Assembly: GCA_028715605.1 (NCBI GenBank)
Contig: JAQURM010000003.1
Coordinates: forward strand, 184,437 to 248,436
Direction: 5' to 3'
Origin: Desulfovibrionales bacterium
GTDB taxonomy: Bacteria; Desulfobacterota; QYQD01
Length of the DNA: 64,000 nucleotides
Below are positions 7,428 through 16,539 of this stretch, in pieces. Positions within the stretch are counted from its first letter, which is position 1. Each line of letters begins with the position of its first letter. The notes beneath the pieces are model-generated. The model made no database searches, was not told the origin of the DNA, and was given only the letters and a program-made list of their open reading frames with translations. The position numbers and the translations under genes are program-made.

Positions 7428-8753
7428 ATGAGCAAGAAAGCCTATATCGCCACCTTCGGCTGCCAGATGAATGAATACGATTCGGAGCAGATGGCCGGTA
7501 TTCTGTCCAATATGGACTATGAGGCGACCGAAGACCCGGCCGGCGCCGATCTTGTTCTGGTAAATACCTGCTGCATAAGGCAGAAGGCCGAAGAAAAGGC
7601 CTATAGTTTCCTGGGCCGCCTGCGGAAAATTAAGAAGAAAAACCCTGACCTGATGGTCATTGTGGCCGGCTGCCTGGCCCAGCAGGAGGGCGGCAGGCTC
7701 TTTAAAAAGAGTCCGGGCATTAATCTGGTTATCGGGCCGCAGGGTATTCACCGCCTTCCAGAACTTATAAGAGAGGCAGAGAAGAACGTAAGAAGGATTA
7801 CTTACACAGAACTTGGCGTATCTTATGAGTTTCCCGGTTATGCGCGCAGCCTGAACGGGAAAAGGGCGGTAACGGCCTATGTCAGTATCATGACCGGGTG
7901 TAATAACTTTTGCTCTTATTGTATAGTGCCTTACGTGCGCGGACGCGAGATTAGTCGTCGCAGCGGGGAGATATTAAAGGAAATCAGGGGGCTGGTCGAA
8001 CAGGGGGTAAAGGAGATAACCCTTCTTGGTCAAAACGTGAACTCTTACGGACTTCATGGCGATGGCGGGCGCGGTTTCGCCGACTTAGTTAGAAAAATAG
8101 GCGAGGTTGAGGGCCTGGAGAGGCTGCGATTTACCACCTCCCATCCCAAGGACATATCCGATGACCTGATAGGGTGTTTTGGCAGCATTAAGTCCCTTTG
8201 CGAGCATATTCACTTGCCAATGCAATCCGGTTCGGATAGGATATTAAAAAGGATGAACCGTAAATATACGCGGGATGATTACCTGGAAAAGGTGGCCAAA
8301 CTAAGGAGGGTCTGCCCGGATATCAGCATAACTACCGATCTTATCGCAGGCTTTCCGGGCGAAACTGAGGCTGATTTTGAAGATACGCTGGACATAATGC
8401 GTCAGGTCCGGTTTGACGGCGCCTTTGCCTTTAAATATTCAGATCGGCCGCCGGCTAAGGCCGCAACTTTTGATAATAAGTTGCCGGAGCCGGTAAAACA
8501 GGAGAGACTTTCCAGATTGCTGGCCCTGCAAAAAGAAATAACGTATAATCGTAATAAGTCTATGGTGGGTAAGCACGCAGAGGTTTTAGTCGAGGGATAT
8601 AGCAAGAGTTCGCCCCGGGAATGGATGGGGCGGGCGCGCACTAATGAAGTGGTTAATTTTAGCGGAGATGGGGACTTGCCTGGAAAGGTGGTTATAGTTG
8701 CTGTTGAGAAGGCCTGCTTACACTCATTAAAGGGCGGTCTGGCAGTAGAATAA
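7428..8753 (+). CDS. miaB: tRNA-2-methylthio-N6-dimethylallyladenosine synthase
   Basis: 441 residues, full length for the MiaB branch of methylthiotransferases. The N-terminal UPF0004 domain has the three auxiliary-cluster cysteines (FGCQMNEYDSEQ, NTCCIRQKAEEKA, VAGCLAQQE). The radical-SAM motif is CNNFCSYCIVPYVRGRE, and a TRAM domain closes the protein. It methylthiolates i6A37 of tRNAs reading UNN codons. First of three close plus-strand genes, followed after 19 bp by the nuclease gene. Confidence 0.96.
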   Translation: MSKKAYIATFGCQMNEYDSEQMAGILSNMDYEATEDPAGADLVLVNTCCIRQKAEEKAYSFLGRLRKIKKKNPDLMVIVAGCLAQQEGGRLFKKSPGINLVIGPQGIHRLPELIREAEKNVRRITYTELGVSYEFPGYARSLNGKRAVTAYVSIMTGCNNFCSYCIVPYVRGREISRRSGEILKEIRGLVEQGVKEITLLGQNVNSYGLHGDGGRGFADLVRKIGEVEGLERLRFTTSHPKDISDDLIGCFGSIKSLCEHIHLPMQSGSDRILKRMNRKYTRDDYLEKVAKLRRVCPDISITTDLIAGFPGETEADFEDTLDIMRQVRFDGAFAFKYSDRPPAKAATFDNKLPEPVKQERLSRLLALQKEITYNRNKSMVGKHAEVLVEGYSKSSPREWMGRARTNEVVNFSGDGDLPGKVVIVAVEKACLHSLKGGLAVE

Positions 8754-8772
8754 AGCCCGGGGGGAGAGGGTT

Positions 8773-9270
8773 ATGTTCAAAGAAATGAAGGTTTCCGGCA
8801 TCGCCATCGATCCTGTTACCAATACACCGATTATGATCCTGCGAGAGGTGGACGGTGAGCAGGCTATGCCGATATGGATTGGTCTTCTGGAAGCCACGGC
8901 TATAGCCACTGAGCTGGAGAAGATCCAGTTTTCCCGGCCGATGACCCACGACCTCCTTAGAAACATTTTGAAGGAAGTCGGCGCAGGAGTGGTCAAAATT
9001 GAAATCATAGATCTGCGCGAAAATACCTTCTACGCTATTATCACGATAATAACAAAGGATAGAGAGTTCCAGCTTGACGCCCGCCCCAGTGATGCCATTG
9101 CCCTGGCCTTGCGGACTGATTCGCCGATTTATGTCCATGAAACGGTGATAGATAAGTCGAAACGCATGGAGATGAGCCACAGGGCGGAGGTTGATACTGA
9201 AGAGGGAAAGAAGTGGGCTGATATATTGGAACGCCTTTCGCCTGATGACTTTGGCAAATACAAGATGTGA
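8773..9270 (+). CDS. Bifunctional nuclease family protein (DUF151)
   Basis: 165 residues with the whole DUF151/BFN domain: VSGIAIDPVTNTPIMILRE, AMPIWIGLLEATAIA, RPMTHDLL, and DARPSDAIALALR followed by PIYVHE. A short UVR-like acidic tail follows. Strong ribosome-binding site (GGGGGGAGAGGG). Next to miaB in many Desulfobacterota. Its biochemical role in bacteria is unsettled; plant and thermophile homologues have DNase/RNase activity. Confidence 0.93.
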   Translation: MFKEMKVSGIAIDPVTNTPIMILREVDGEQAMPIWIGLLEATAIATELEKIQFSRPMTHDLLRNILKEVGAGVVKIEIIDLRENTFYAIITIITKDREFQLDARPSDAIALALRTDSPIYVHETVIDKSKRMEMSHRAEVDTEEGKKWADILERLSPDDFGKYKM

Positions 9271-9930
9271 GTGTTTATGATAGATTTTCATACCCACAGC
9301 CTTTTTAGTGACGGGGAACTCCTTCCCTCTGAACTGGTGCGGAGGGTGGAATGCCTTGGTTATGAATTTGTGGCTATCAGCGATCATGCCGACAGCTCAA
9401 ACATCGACCTTATTATCCCCCGTATTACAAAAGTGGCCGCAGATATCAACCGGTATAGCAAGACCAGGCTTATTCCAGGGATAGAATTGACACATATTGC
9501 GCCATCCTTAATCCGGCCTCTGGCCAAAGAGGCCAGGAAATTGGGGGCAAGAGTGGTTGTCGTCCATGGTGAGACCCTTGTTGAGCCGGTAGCTCCCGGG
9601 ACCAACCGGGCGGCATTGGAGTCTCCCATTGATATCCTGGCCCATCCCGGGCTGATCAGCGAAGAAGATGTAATGCTGGCCGCCAAGAAAGGAGTTTTTC
9701 TTGAGATTACCAGCCGCCGGGGGCACTGTCTGACCAATGGCCATGTGGCGCGCCTGGCCCTTCAGCATAACGCCCCTCTCTGCGTAAATTCTGACGGACA
9801 CGGGCCGGGTGACTTCATGTCAGAAACTATGGCTAAACAGGTGGCCCTCGGCGCCGGCATCCCCCCTAAGCAGGTAGAGGTAATACGCCGCAATATGGTT
9901 AAACTGGCCAAAGGCTGCTTTTCTGCATAG
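9271..9930 (+). CDS. PHP-domain phosphoesterase (histidinol-phosphatase-like)
   Basis: 219 residues. PHP metal-binding motifs are all present: DFHTHSLFSDG, AISDHAD, PGIELTH, VVHGETL, LAHPG and NSDGHG. Starts at GTG 9271, immediately after the DUF151 stop; ATG 9277 is an alternative. The family hydrolyses phosphate esters at a trinuclear metal site. Without a histidine operon nearby the substrate is open. Confidence 0.88.
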   Translation: MFMIDFHTHSLFSDGELLPSELVRRVECLGYEFVAISDHADSSNIDLIIPRITKVAADINRYSKTRLIPGIELTHIAPSLIRPLAKEARKLGARVVVVHGETLVEPVAPGTNRAALESPIDILAHPGLISEEDVMLAAKKGVFLEITSRRGHCLTNGHVARLALQHNAPLCVNSDGHGPGDFMSETMAKQVALGAGIPPKQVEVIRRNMVKLAKGCFSA

Positions 9931-10033
9931 TTCTTCCTGGCGCACTATAAAAACTTTAAAAAATATTTGCTTTTTGCCGGACATATATCCTATAAGAGAG
10001 AGGATAACGGGTATTACCCGGGAGGGACAGAAG

Positions 10034-10399
10034 ATGGCGCCAAATAAGAAAGTACTGGTAGTGGAAGACGATCAGGAAGTATTATCCATGTTATTGGACT
10101 ATCTTACCTTTTTGGGATATGAAACTACCGGGGCGGGGGACGGTCTGGAGGGCCTGAAGCACTTGCGAACCGGACTTTATGATATGGTGATTACCGATCT
10201 TAGTATGCCTTACATCAGTGGGATAGGAATAATCAGCGTTATTAAAAAGGATTATCCCAATATCCCCGTCATTGCCATAACCGGGTTTGGCCGGTATGCG
10301 GAAGAGCTGGCTCAGGAAAAGAGGGCCGATTTTGTTTTGAGCAAACCCTTCGAGATATCCGACTTAAAAAATGCCATCTCCCGTTTGCTTCCCGCCTGA
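10034..10399 (+). CDS. Single-domain response regulator (CheY-like)
   Basis: About 121 residues from the ATG at 10034 (GGGAGGGAC upstream). Receiver domain only: acidic pair VVEDDQE, phospho-acceptor in VITDLSMP, the Thr in AITGFG, and Lys in LSKPFE. No output domain and no histidine kinase nearby. It could feed a kinase encoded elsewhere. The sigma-54 activator downstream has a degenerate receiver that lacks the acceptor Asp. Confidence 0.9.
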   Translation: MAPNKKVLVVEDDQEVLSMLLDYLTFLGYETTGAGDGLEGLKHLRTGLYDMVITDLSMPYISGIGIISVIKKDYPNIPVIAITGFGRYAEELAQEKRADFVLSKPFEISDLKNAISRLLPA

Positions 10400-10609
10400 C
10401 GATACCCAGCCTTGCGCCTTCAGTCTTTCCCGGATCGTACCTGAAGGGCGCTCCTGCAATTAGCGTTTAGCGTTTAATGGATAGTAGGAGAATATAGAAT
10501 TCAGGAGCCAGAAGTCAGAATAAAAGGAACGCCCAACATTCTGTTTTCTATCTTCTGCATTCTGCCTCCTACCTCCTAAATGGTAATATATTTCTCTTCT
10601 GCCAAGGAA

Positions 10610-10634
10610 AAGTTTTTCCTCACACAGGGAAAAA
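10610..10634 (+). promoter_or_regulatory. Candidate activator site (inverted GTTTTTCC repeat)
   Basis: GTTTTTCC and GGAAAAAC face each other across a short spacer, about 85 bp upstream of the -24/-12 promoter. A further GTTTTTCC half-site lies at about 10,693. Position and symmetry fit an enhancer for a Fis-type sigma-54 activator, possibly the product of the gene itself. Confidence 0.45.
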
Positions 10635-10714
10635 CATTTTCCCATTTCTTTTAGCGACCAGGTAATCTGCCTATAATCGGCCCCAATAACCTGTTTTTCC
10701 CTGTAGGTTTTTCT

Positions 10715-10730
10715 TGGCATGTCAGTTGCA
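10715..10730 (+). promoter_or_regulatory. Sigma-54 promoter (-24/-12)
   Basis: TGGCAT, five bases, TTGCA, with the invariant GG and GC 12 bp apart as required for RpoN. It sits 40 bp upstream of the start of a sigma-54 activator, suggesting autoregulation. Confidence 0.8.
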
Positions 10731-10769
10731 ACAGGAGGATGTCATTTCGGAGGTACTTTTTAAAAAGCT

Positions 10770-12161
10770 ATGGATAGAATCGCCTGCCTTTACATCACCG
10801 ACGAAGACCTTGCCGGATATGTCAAGGCTGTTATCCACCATTATGGATACCGGCAGCGTTTAACGTATTGGCCTGGCCGGGGAAAGAGCAAGGGGCCTGG
10901 GGGTGAGTCTCCCCACGTAATTATCGTAAGCCTGAATGGCGGGGATAAATCATCCCTTTTTGGTATATTAGGAGACCAAGGGGCCTGCCCCTATCCTGTA
11001 GTTCTTATTTATGAAAGAGAACAGGAGTTGGACGCGCTTAATCTTTCTAAAAAATCAGGCGTAGTCTTTCTTAAGAGGCCGTTTACCCCGCAGCAACTGG
11101 TTAAGGCATTGCAAAGAGTTTGCCCATCCGAGCAAGAAGTTAACGGTACCAGCCATTATTTCTTCGGTGAGGACAGAAAACTAATTGAGATCAGGGAGAA
11201 AATACAGCGGATCAGCCGGACCAATATCACTGTGCTTATTCAGGGTGAAAGCGGTACCGGTAAGGAGATCGCAGCCCGTTTGGTACATGAGCAGTCTCCA
11301 CGTGATAAAGAACAGTTTATCAAGGTAAACGGCGCGGCTATCCCGGGAACGCTTCTGGAAAGCGAGTTTTTTGGTTATGAAAAAGGGGCTTTTACCGGCG
11401 CTTACTGTGCAAAACCCGGGAAGTTTGATCTGGCCCATAGAGGGACGTTATTTTTAGATGAAGTAGGGGATATTCCGCTGCCCTTGCAATCCAAGCTATT
11501 GCAGGTCTTACAGAACGGCGAATTTTCCCGGCTGGGCGGCAAGGAAGATGTCCGTACCGATGTCCGGGTGATCGCTGCAACAAATGCCGATTTGTCGAGG
11601 CTTGTTGAACAGGGCAGGTTTAGATCAGATTTATATTTCAGGCTTAACGTAGCCCATATAACCATACCTCCTTTCAGGGATAGAAAGGGAGACCTGCCCT
11701 TACTGAAAGAGTATTTTTTGGAAAAATACTGTGCGGCATATAACAAACCATATATGCATTTTTCAAGAAGGATTATGGACCTTTTCTCGGAATATAGTTG
11801 GCCGGGCAACGTGAGAGAACTGGAAAATATTGTCAAAAATATTGTGGTCCTGGAAAATGAGTCAGTGGCTTATGCGGAGATCAAGGGGCGACTGATAGGC
11901 TTAAGGAATAAGAATGCCGGCCGGGAAGGACGACTTCCGGCCATGGTTGACAGATCTCTGGTATATAACCTTTTGTGTCAGGGGGGGCTTTCCCTGAAGA
12001 AGATAGGTCAGGAATGTATAAGAACGATTGAAACAGAGGCCATAAGGGCCTGCCTGGAGAAGACAAGGTGGAATAGACGGGCCTGCGCTTCTCAGCTTAA
12101 GATAAGCTATAAATCCCTTTTGAATAAAATGCAAGAATATGGCATACATAAACGCTCGTAG
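10770..12161 (+). CDS. Sigma-54-dependent transcriptional activator with pseudo-receiver
   Basis: 463 residues. Residues 1-115 have a receiver-like fold but lack the phospho-acceptor Asp (HVIIVSLNGGD in its place). The AAA+ domain has Walker A GESGTGKE, the sigma-54 contact loop GAFTGA, Walker B GTLFLDEVGD and the R-finger region. A Fis-type helix-turn-helix ends the protein (TRWNRRACASQLKISYKSLLNKM). Upstream lies a -24/-12 promoter; downstream the EPS sugar transferase gene is the likely target region. It probably switches exopolysaccharide synthesis by a signal other than Asp phosphorylation. Confidence 0.93.
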   Translation: MDRIACLYITDEDLAGYVKAVIHHYGYRQRLTYWPGRGKSKGPGGESPHVIIVSLNGGDKSSLFGILGDQGACPYPVVLIYEREQELDALNLSKKSGVVFLKRPFTPQQLVKALQRVCPSEQEVNGTSHYFFGEDRKLIEIREKIQRISRTNITVLIQGESGTGKEIAARLVHEQSPRDKEQFIKVNGAAIPGTLLESEFFGYEKGAFTGAYCAKPGKFDLAHRGTLFLDEVGDIPLPLQSKLLQVLQNGEFSRLGGKEDVRTDVRVIAATNADLSRLVEQGRFRSDLYFRLNVAHITIPPFRDRKGDLPLLKEYFLEKYCAAYNKPYMHFSRRIMDLFSEYSWPGNVRELENIVKNIVVLENESVAYAEIKGRLIGLRNKNAGREGRLPAMVDRSLVYNLLCQGGLSLKKIGQECIRTIETEAIRACLEKTRWNRRACASQLKISYKSLLNKMQEYGIHKRS

Positions 12162-12348
12162 ATTGTTTTTTAGATAACAGGATAGGCCCGGGTAGCTTTC
12201 AGCCCGAAACCGCCGTTTCCACTTCACGCTTTCAGCGATTCCGCTCAGGCGGATCAGCAAAAAACCAAAACAAACAACACATTAAGCTGAACGCTGATAG
12301 CTGAGTGCTGACCGCCCGTCTGGAGACTAGGGAGATTTGAGTTAGGTT

Positions 12349-13740
12349 ATGATTAAGATATTTAACCAGTACTATCCCATCAGGAACGTCCTCTTTGTGG
12401 TTGGTGAGGGCGGCCTTATTTTTCTGTCCGTCATTCTGGCCGCTATGGTCCGCTTTGGAGGACTGGATGCCGGATGGCTGGGAGATAATCTGATCTGGAG
12501 CAAGATTTTTCTCATTACCCTGGTCTGCCAGGTCAGCCTCTATTACTTCGATCTTTATGATCTAAAAGTTACCGATACCTTTCTGGAACTGGGTATCCGC
12601 CTCCTCCATGCCCTTGGGGTGGCTTCTATCGGTCTCGCCGTAATCTATTATATATTCCCGCAGCTCATCATGGGGCGGGGCATTTTTTTTATTACCCTGG
12701 CCTTCCTGGTTCTTTTGGTCACTTCCTGGCGCTTTATATACAATTTAATATTGCGCAAGAATATGTTTGCGCAAAGGCTGTTACTGGTGGGAAACGGCAG
12801 GTTGGCCGCAGACATCTTAGCGGAGCTGGGAGAGAAACCGGATTCAGGTTATAAGATAGTGGGTTTGGTCCCGACGGCCAGGGGGGAGAGGACATCGCAA
12901 ACAGAAATTCCTATTTTTGAGGATATCCGGGACTTAAAGAGGCTTGTCGAACAGGAAAAAGTTGACAAGATTGTGGTCTCTATGGACGAGAGAAGAGGCG
13001 CGCTTCCGGTTGCCGAGCTCCTGGATTGCCGGATGAACGGTACCCCGGTTATAGAAGGTGAGACCTTCTATGAGATATTGACGGGTAAGATCCTGGTAGA
13101 AAAGATTAATCCAAGCTGGCTCATATTTTCCGAGGGGTTTGAGAAGACGCCCCTGCATCGGGTGACGAAAAGGCTTGTGGGATTTGCCCTGGCATCGACC
13201 GGCCTGTTAATAACTGCGCCGGTTATATTGATTACCGCCATAGCCATTAAGCTTGATTCCAGAGGCCTGGTGTTTTTTAAGCAGGAGCGGATAGGTGAGA
13301 ATGGCCGGATATTCAAGGTCTATAAGTTCAGGTCGATGAGAACAGATGCGGAGCTAAACAGCGGCCCGGTCTGGGCGCAAGAGGATGACCCGCGCATTAC
13401 CCGGGTAGGCAGGATTATACGTAACCTGAGAATCGATGAAATACCCCAGATGTGGAATGTCCTTAAAGGAGATATGAGCTTTGTAGGGCCCCGTCCGGAG
13501 AGACCCCATTTTGTAAATGAATTAAGAAAAAGCGTGCCCTACTATGATCAAAGACACACAGTGAAGCCGGGGATAACCGGTTGGGCGCAGGTTCTCTATC
13601 CTTATGGGGCATCTGAGGATGATGCGTTACAAAAGTTGAAGTACGATCTTTATTATATCAAACACATGTCTGTGGTAATGGACTTGTTAATTGTGGTAAA
13701 GACTATTAAAATTGTGCTGTTCGGCCGGGGATCACGTTAG
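12349..13740 (+). CDS. Undecaprenyl-phosphate sugar phosphotransferase (EpsB/TIGR03013-type)
   Basis: 463 residues. Four to five N-terminal membrane helices, a CoA-binding-3/NAD-fold middle ([16 protein letters not shown]), a further helix, and the bacterial sugar transferase domain with [39 protein letters not shown] and [10 protein letters not shown]. It transfers a sugar-1-phosphate to undecaprenyl phosphate, the first step of exopolysaccharide repeat assembly. The C-terminus ([20 protein letters not shown]) matches the EpsB subgroup linked to PEP-CTERM/exosortase systems, but no PEP-CTERM gene is in view. Confidence 0.9.
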   Translation: MIKIFNQYYPIRNVLFVVGEGGLIFLSVILAAMVRFGGLDAGWLGDNLIWSKIFLITLVCQVSLYYFDLYDLKVTDTFLELGIRLLHALGVASIGLAVIYYIFPQLIMGRGIFFITLAFLVLLVTSWRFIYNLILRKNMFAQRLLLVGNGRLAADILAELGEKPDSGYKIVGLVPTARGERTSQTEIPIFEDIRDLKRLVEQEKVDKIVVSMDERRGALPVAELLDCRMNGTPVIEGETFYEILTGKILVEKINPSWLIFSEGFEKTPLHRVTKRLVGFALASTGLLITAPVILITAIAIKLDSRGLVFFKQERIGENGRIFKVYKFRSMRTDAELNSGPVWAQEDDPRITRVGRIIRNLRIDEIPQMWNVLKGDMSFVGPRPERPHFVNELRKSVPYYDQRHTVKPGITGWAQVLYPYGASEDDALQKLKYDLYYIKHMSVVMDLLIVVKTIKIVLFGRGSR

Positions 13741-13769
13741 GTCCGGGGGAAGATGGAGAGGATAATTCC

Positions 13770-15605
13770 ATGTGCGGAATAATAGGTTATGTGGGCCATA
13801 GAAGGGTGATACCGGTTCTCCTGGATGGCCTCAAGATGCTGGAGTACCGCGGCTATGATTCGGCGGGGATAGCTTATCTTAAGGATGGCAAGATAAAGGT
13901 CAGCCGGGCCGAGGGGAAACTGGAGAACCTGGACCTTAAACTAAACGGAAAGCGGGATGAGGCCAGTTTCACCGGTCTTGGCCATACGCGTTGGGCTACC
14001 CACGGTGTCCCCAATGAAAGGAACGCCCATCCGCATACGGACTGCAAGAACGAGCTGGTGGTAGTTCATAACGGCATCATTGAAAACTATTTCAGCCTGC
14101 GGGAGAACCTAAAGGCGGAAGGCCATGAATTCCGTTCAGACACAGATACCGAAGTCCTGGCCCATCTTATCGAGAAATATTTTGCAGGCGACCTGAGTGA
14201 GGCGGTGGCCCGGGCGGTGCGGGAGGTAGAGGGTTCTTATGCCCTGGCCGCGATGTGCGCTCAGGACGGAGTCCTGGTGGCGGCGCGTCACCAGAGCCCA
14301 CTGGTATTGGGATTGGGCGAAGGGGAGTATTTCCTGGCCTCGGACATACCTGCCTTTTTGCGTTATACCAAGGATGTTATGTTCCTGGACGACGGTGAGA
14401 TGGTTATCGTGCGCCGGGATGGGATACATGTAAAAAAGGCGGCTACCGGGGAAGAGGTAAAAAAGAAGGCGGAGAGGATAACCTGGGATGCGGCCATGGC
14501 CGAAAAATCCGGCTTCAAACACTTTATGCTCAAGGAGATCTACGAGCAGCCGCAGGCCATCTTAGATACCGTAAGGGGCAGGGTATCGGTAGAAGAGGGC
14601 GAGGCCTATCTTCCGGAGATAGACCTGCCGGAAAAAGAACTGAAGGATATCAGGCGCGTAATGCTGGTGGCCTGCGGGACCTCCTGGCATGCGGCCCTGC
14701 TGGCTAAATATTATCTGGAAAAATGGGTTGGCCTGCCCACCGAGGTGGATTTGGCCTCGGAGTTCAGGTATCGTTCCTTGCTTATAGATGGAGACACACT
14801 GACCATCCCCATCTCCCAATCCGGCGAGACCGCGGACACCCTGGCCGGACTCCGTATAGCCAAAGAAAAGGGCTCCAAAATTATATCCATCTGCAATGTA
14901 GTGGGGAGCACGGTCAGCCGGGAATCGCACGGGACGATATATACCCACGCCGGTCCGGAGATAGGCGTGGCCTCGACCAAGGCGTTTACCAGCCAGTTGA
15001 CCGCCCTCTACCTCCTGACCATCTATCTGGGCCGGGTACGGGGGATTATCTCAAAGGAAAAGGCCCGGCTTATGATTAAGGACATCATAGACCTCCCCCC
15101 GCTGCTCGAAGATAATATCAAAAATATACATGCGGCGGTAAAGGAACTGGCCCTGGAATTCTACAAGAAGAGGGATTTCCTTTATCTGGGCCGCAATTAT
15201 ATGTTTCCCATTGCCCTGGAAGGCGCTTTAAAGCTCAAAGAAATATCCTACATCCACGCCGAGGGTTATGCGGCCGGCGAGATGAAGCACGGGCCTATCG
15301 CCTTGATCGATGAGGCCATGCCGGTAGTGGCCCTGGCCCCCTCTTCGCCGGTCTATGACAAGGTTTTAAGCAATATGCTGGAGGTCATGGCCAGGCGGGG
15401 GATAGTCATTGCCCTGGCCGATGAAGGGGATAAAAAGGTCACTGATATTGCCACACACACGCTGCTTCTCCCAAAGGTTTCCGAGGAGATGGCGCCCATC
15501 CTCTATACCGTACCCCTCCAACTCCTGGCTTATGAGATAGCCGTACTGAGAGGCTGTGATGTTGACCAGCCGCGCAACCTGGCCAAGAGTGTTACGGTGG
15601 AATAA
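13770..15605 (+). CDS. glmS: Glutamine--fructose-6-phosphate aminotransferase (isomerizing)
   Basis: 611 residues, full length. The N-terminal glutaminase begins with the nucleophile Cys after Met (MCGIIGYVGH). Two SIS sugar-binding domains follow (TSWHAALLAKYY, SQSGETADTL, STKAFTSQ). The C-terminus is the conserved PRNLAKSVTVE. It makes glucosamine-6-phosphate for peptidoglycan and lipopolysaccharide. Ribosome-binding site GGAGAGG. The integron-type cassette array begins 11 bp after the stop codon. Confidence 0.97.
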   Translation: MCGIIGYVGHRRVIPVLLDGLKMLEYRGYDSAGIAYLKDGKIKVSRAEGKLENLDLKLNGKRDEASFTGLGHTRWATHGVPNERNAHPHTDCKNELVVVHNGIIENYFSLRENLKAEGHEFRSDTDTEVLAHLIEKYFAGDLSEAVARAVREVEGSYALAAMCAQDGVLVAARHQSPLVLGLGEGEYFLASDIPAFLRYTKDVMFLDDGEMVIVRRDGIHVKKAATGEEVKKKAERITWDAAMAEKSGFKHFMLKEIYEQPQAILDTVRGRVSVEEGEAYLPEIDLPEKELKDIRRVMLVACGTSWHAALLAKYYLEKWVGLPTEVDLASEFRYRSLLIDGDTLTIPISQSGETADTLAGLRIAKEKGSKIISICNVVGSTVSRESHGTIYTHAGPEIGVASTKAFTSQLTALYLLTIYLGRVRGIISKEKARLMIKDIIDLPPLLEDNIKNIHAAVKELALEFYKKRDFLYLGRNYMFPIALEGALKLKEISYIHAEGYAAGEMKHGPIALIDEAMPVVALAPSSPVYDKVLSNMLEVMARRGIVIALADEGDKKVTDIATHTLLLPKVSEEMAPILYTVPLQLLAYEIAVLRGCDVDQPRNLAKSVTVE

Positions 15606-15616
15606 GCCGAACCCCG

Positions 15617-15690
15617 GCGCTAACATTCAAGGCCAAAAATGCGATAGCATTTGCCGATTAATCCGTTTCCTTTTAGCCTGCTGTTGGGCG
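15617..15690 (-). repeat. attC-like site 1 (type A), array end next to glmS
   Basis: Plus-strand outer 7-mers CGCTAAC (15618-15624) and GTTGGGC (15683-15689). Inner arms CAAGGCCAAAA and TTTTAGCCTG pair. Same family as the sites at 16159, 21351 and 23255 (shared TTCAAGGCCAAAA and GCGATAGCAT). Confidence 0.7.
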
Positions 15691-15701
15691 AAGCGGTGGC
15701 G

Positions 15702-15923
15702 TTATAATAATTTCACGAATTCCTCCACATTTAAACCAGCTTGCCGGATAATTGCCCGTAAGGTTCCTCTATCTAATTCTTTGTGGTCAGGGACAACCAC
15801 CTGTGCAAATGGTTCATTTCTCCTTAAAATCATGTGGCTTCCTTCTTGCCGTTTGAAATAAAAACCTGCTTTTTCTAATGCCTTAACGCACTCCCGTCCA
15901 GAAACTTGTGACAGCTTGCTCAT
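15702..15923 (-). CDS. hicA: HicA-family mRNA interferase toxin
   Basis: 73 residues, the usual HicA length, with the dsRBD-like fold: SGRECVKALEKAGFYFKRQEGSHMILRR (catalytic His in GSHM) and VVVPDHKELDRGTLRAIIRQAGL. Its ATG overlaps the stop of the HicB gene upstream (15920-15923), so the pair is coupled with antitoxin first. It is the last cassette of the array, next to attC 1. Confidence 0.92.
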   Translation of the reverse strand: MSKLSQVSGRECVKALEKAGFYFKRQEGSHMILRRNEPFAQVVVPDHKELDRGTLRAIIRQAGLNVEEFVKLL

Positions 15924-16126
15924 ACAGCTACCAGCAATGTTTCAAACCGTTCTTTTGGCACAGAAAGTCCGTCTTCTTCTAATGCCTTGATATAGCCCTG
16001 AATTGCCTCTTTGATGTTGGCTATAGCCTCCTCCTTTGTCTTTCCTTGACTGATACAACCCGGAAGACTTGGACATTCAGCTACCCAGTAACCGTCTTCG
16101 CCTCGATAAATGATCACTTCTCTCAT
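15920..16126 (-). CDS. hicB: HicB-family antitoxin
   Basis: 68 residues from the ATG at 16126 (GGAGGTAAGAAG upstream). HicB RNase-H-like core: VIIYRGEDGYWVAECPSLPGC, then SQGKTKEEAIANIKEAI. The short form lacks a separate DNA-binding domain. It neutralises the HicA encoded just downstream. Confidence 0.92.
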   Translation of the reverse strand: MREVIIYRGEDGYWVAECPSLPGCISQGKTKEEAIANIKEAIQGYIKALEEDGLSVPKERFETLLVAV

Positions 16127-16158
16127 CTTCTTACCTCCATAACATAGCGCCACTGTTT

Positions 16159-16226
16159 CGTATATCGTTCAAGGCCAAAAGAAATGCGCTAGCATCTGGA
16201 TGTTAATCTTTTGGCCTGTGCTATCT
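16159..16226 (-). repeat. attC-like site 2 (type A), degenerate core
   Basis: Inner arms AAGGCCAAAAGA and TCTTTTGGCCT pair perfectly; right outer element GCTATCT. The left outer element reads TATATC instead of TATAAC, so the minus-strand R' core is GAT rather than GTT. Confidence 0.65.
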
Positions 16227-16266
16227 GCCGTTACGGGCAACAAGAAACTTATAAATTTATGGACGT
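16227..16266 (-). repeat. Conserved cassette tail, copy at attC 2
   Basis: GCCGTTACGGGCAACAAG followed by AAACTTATAAATTTATGGACG. Shared with tails next to attC 3, 4, 7, 8 and 11, always between a cassette gene's end and its attC site. Confidence 0.8.
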
Positions 16267-16305
16267 TACACATCTCTTCTTTGTTGGCAGACAGGGATTT
16301 CCCTT

Positions 16306-16539
16306 TTATCCGCTTTTATCCGCTGTTGTCTTTGGATGCCGTAATGCTTGATGTTTTGCTATAAGCGCCCTAACTGTAGAGACTAACTGAACAGGGATTT
16401 CTATTATTGTTTGGGTCTTATCCTCATATGCGGCTTCATCCTCAGCCACGGCTTCTTCTTCGGTTTGTTTCTCGTAATGGGCAAGAATTCTCTTCACCTT
16501 CTTTTCATCCCATCCTTTCGGAAATCTACTTTTTTTCAT
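16306..16539 (-). CDS. Small antitoxin-like protein (partner of a broken toxin)
   Basis: 77 residues: basic N-terminus (MKKSRFPKGWDEKKVKRILAHYE), an acidic Glu/Ala/Asp-rich helix and a short C-terminal helix. Its ATG overlaps the TGA of the upstream toxin pseudogene. Layout and composition fit an antitoxin of a RelE-superfamily or DUF4258-type pair, but the family is not firmly recognised. Confidence 0.6.
   Translation of the reverse strand: MKKSRFPKGWDEKKVKRILAHYEKQTEEEAVAEDEAAYEDKTQTIIEIPVQLVSTVRALIAKHQALRHPKTTADKSG

Larger units (their letters stand above)
10400..10769. other. Regulatory intergenic region ahead of the sigma-54 activator
   Basis: No gene supported. It holds a low-complexity repeat (about 10,490-10,580, GAAGTCAGAA type), GTTTTTCC half-sites around 10,610-10,700 and a sigma-54 promoter, annotated separately. 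Confidence 0.6.

Noticed and set aside
10460..10720. Minus-strand open frame of 86 codons before the sigma-54 activator
   Set aside because: It covers low-complexity repeats and the -24/-12 promoter. No start signal and no protein-like composition.
13741..13769. glmS ribozyme or riboswitch
   Set aside because: Only 29 bp separate the sugar transferase stop and glmS, too short for the ribozyme.
15606..15760. Tn7-like transposon downstream of glmS
   Set aside because: No tns genes and no Tn7-type end repeats are visible in either direction; only the location matches.
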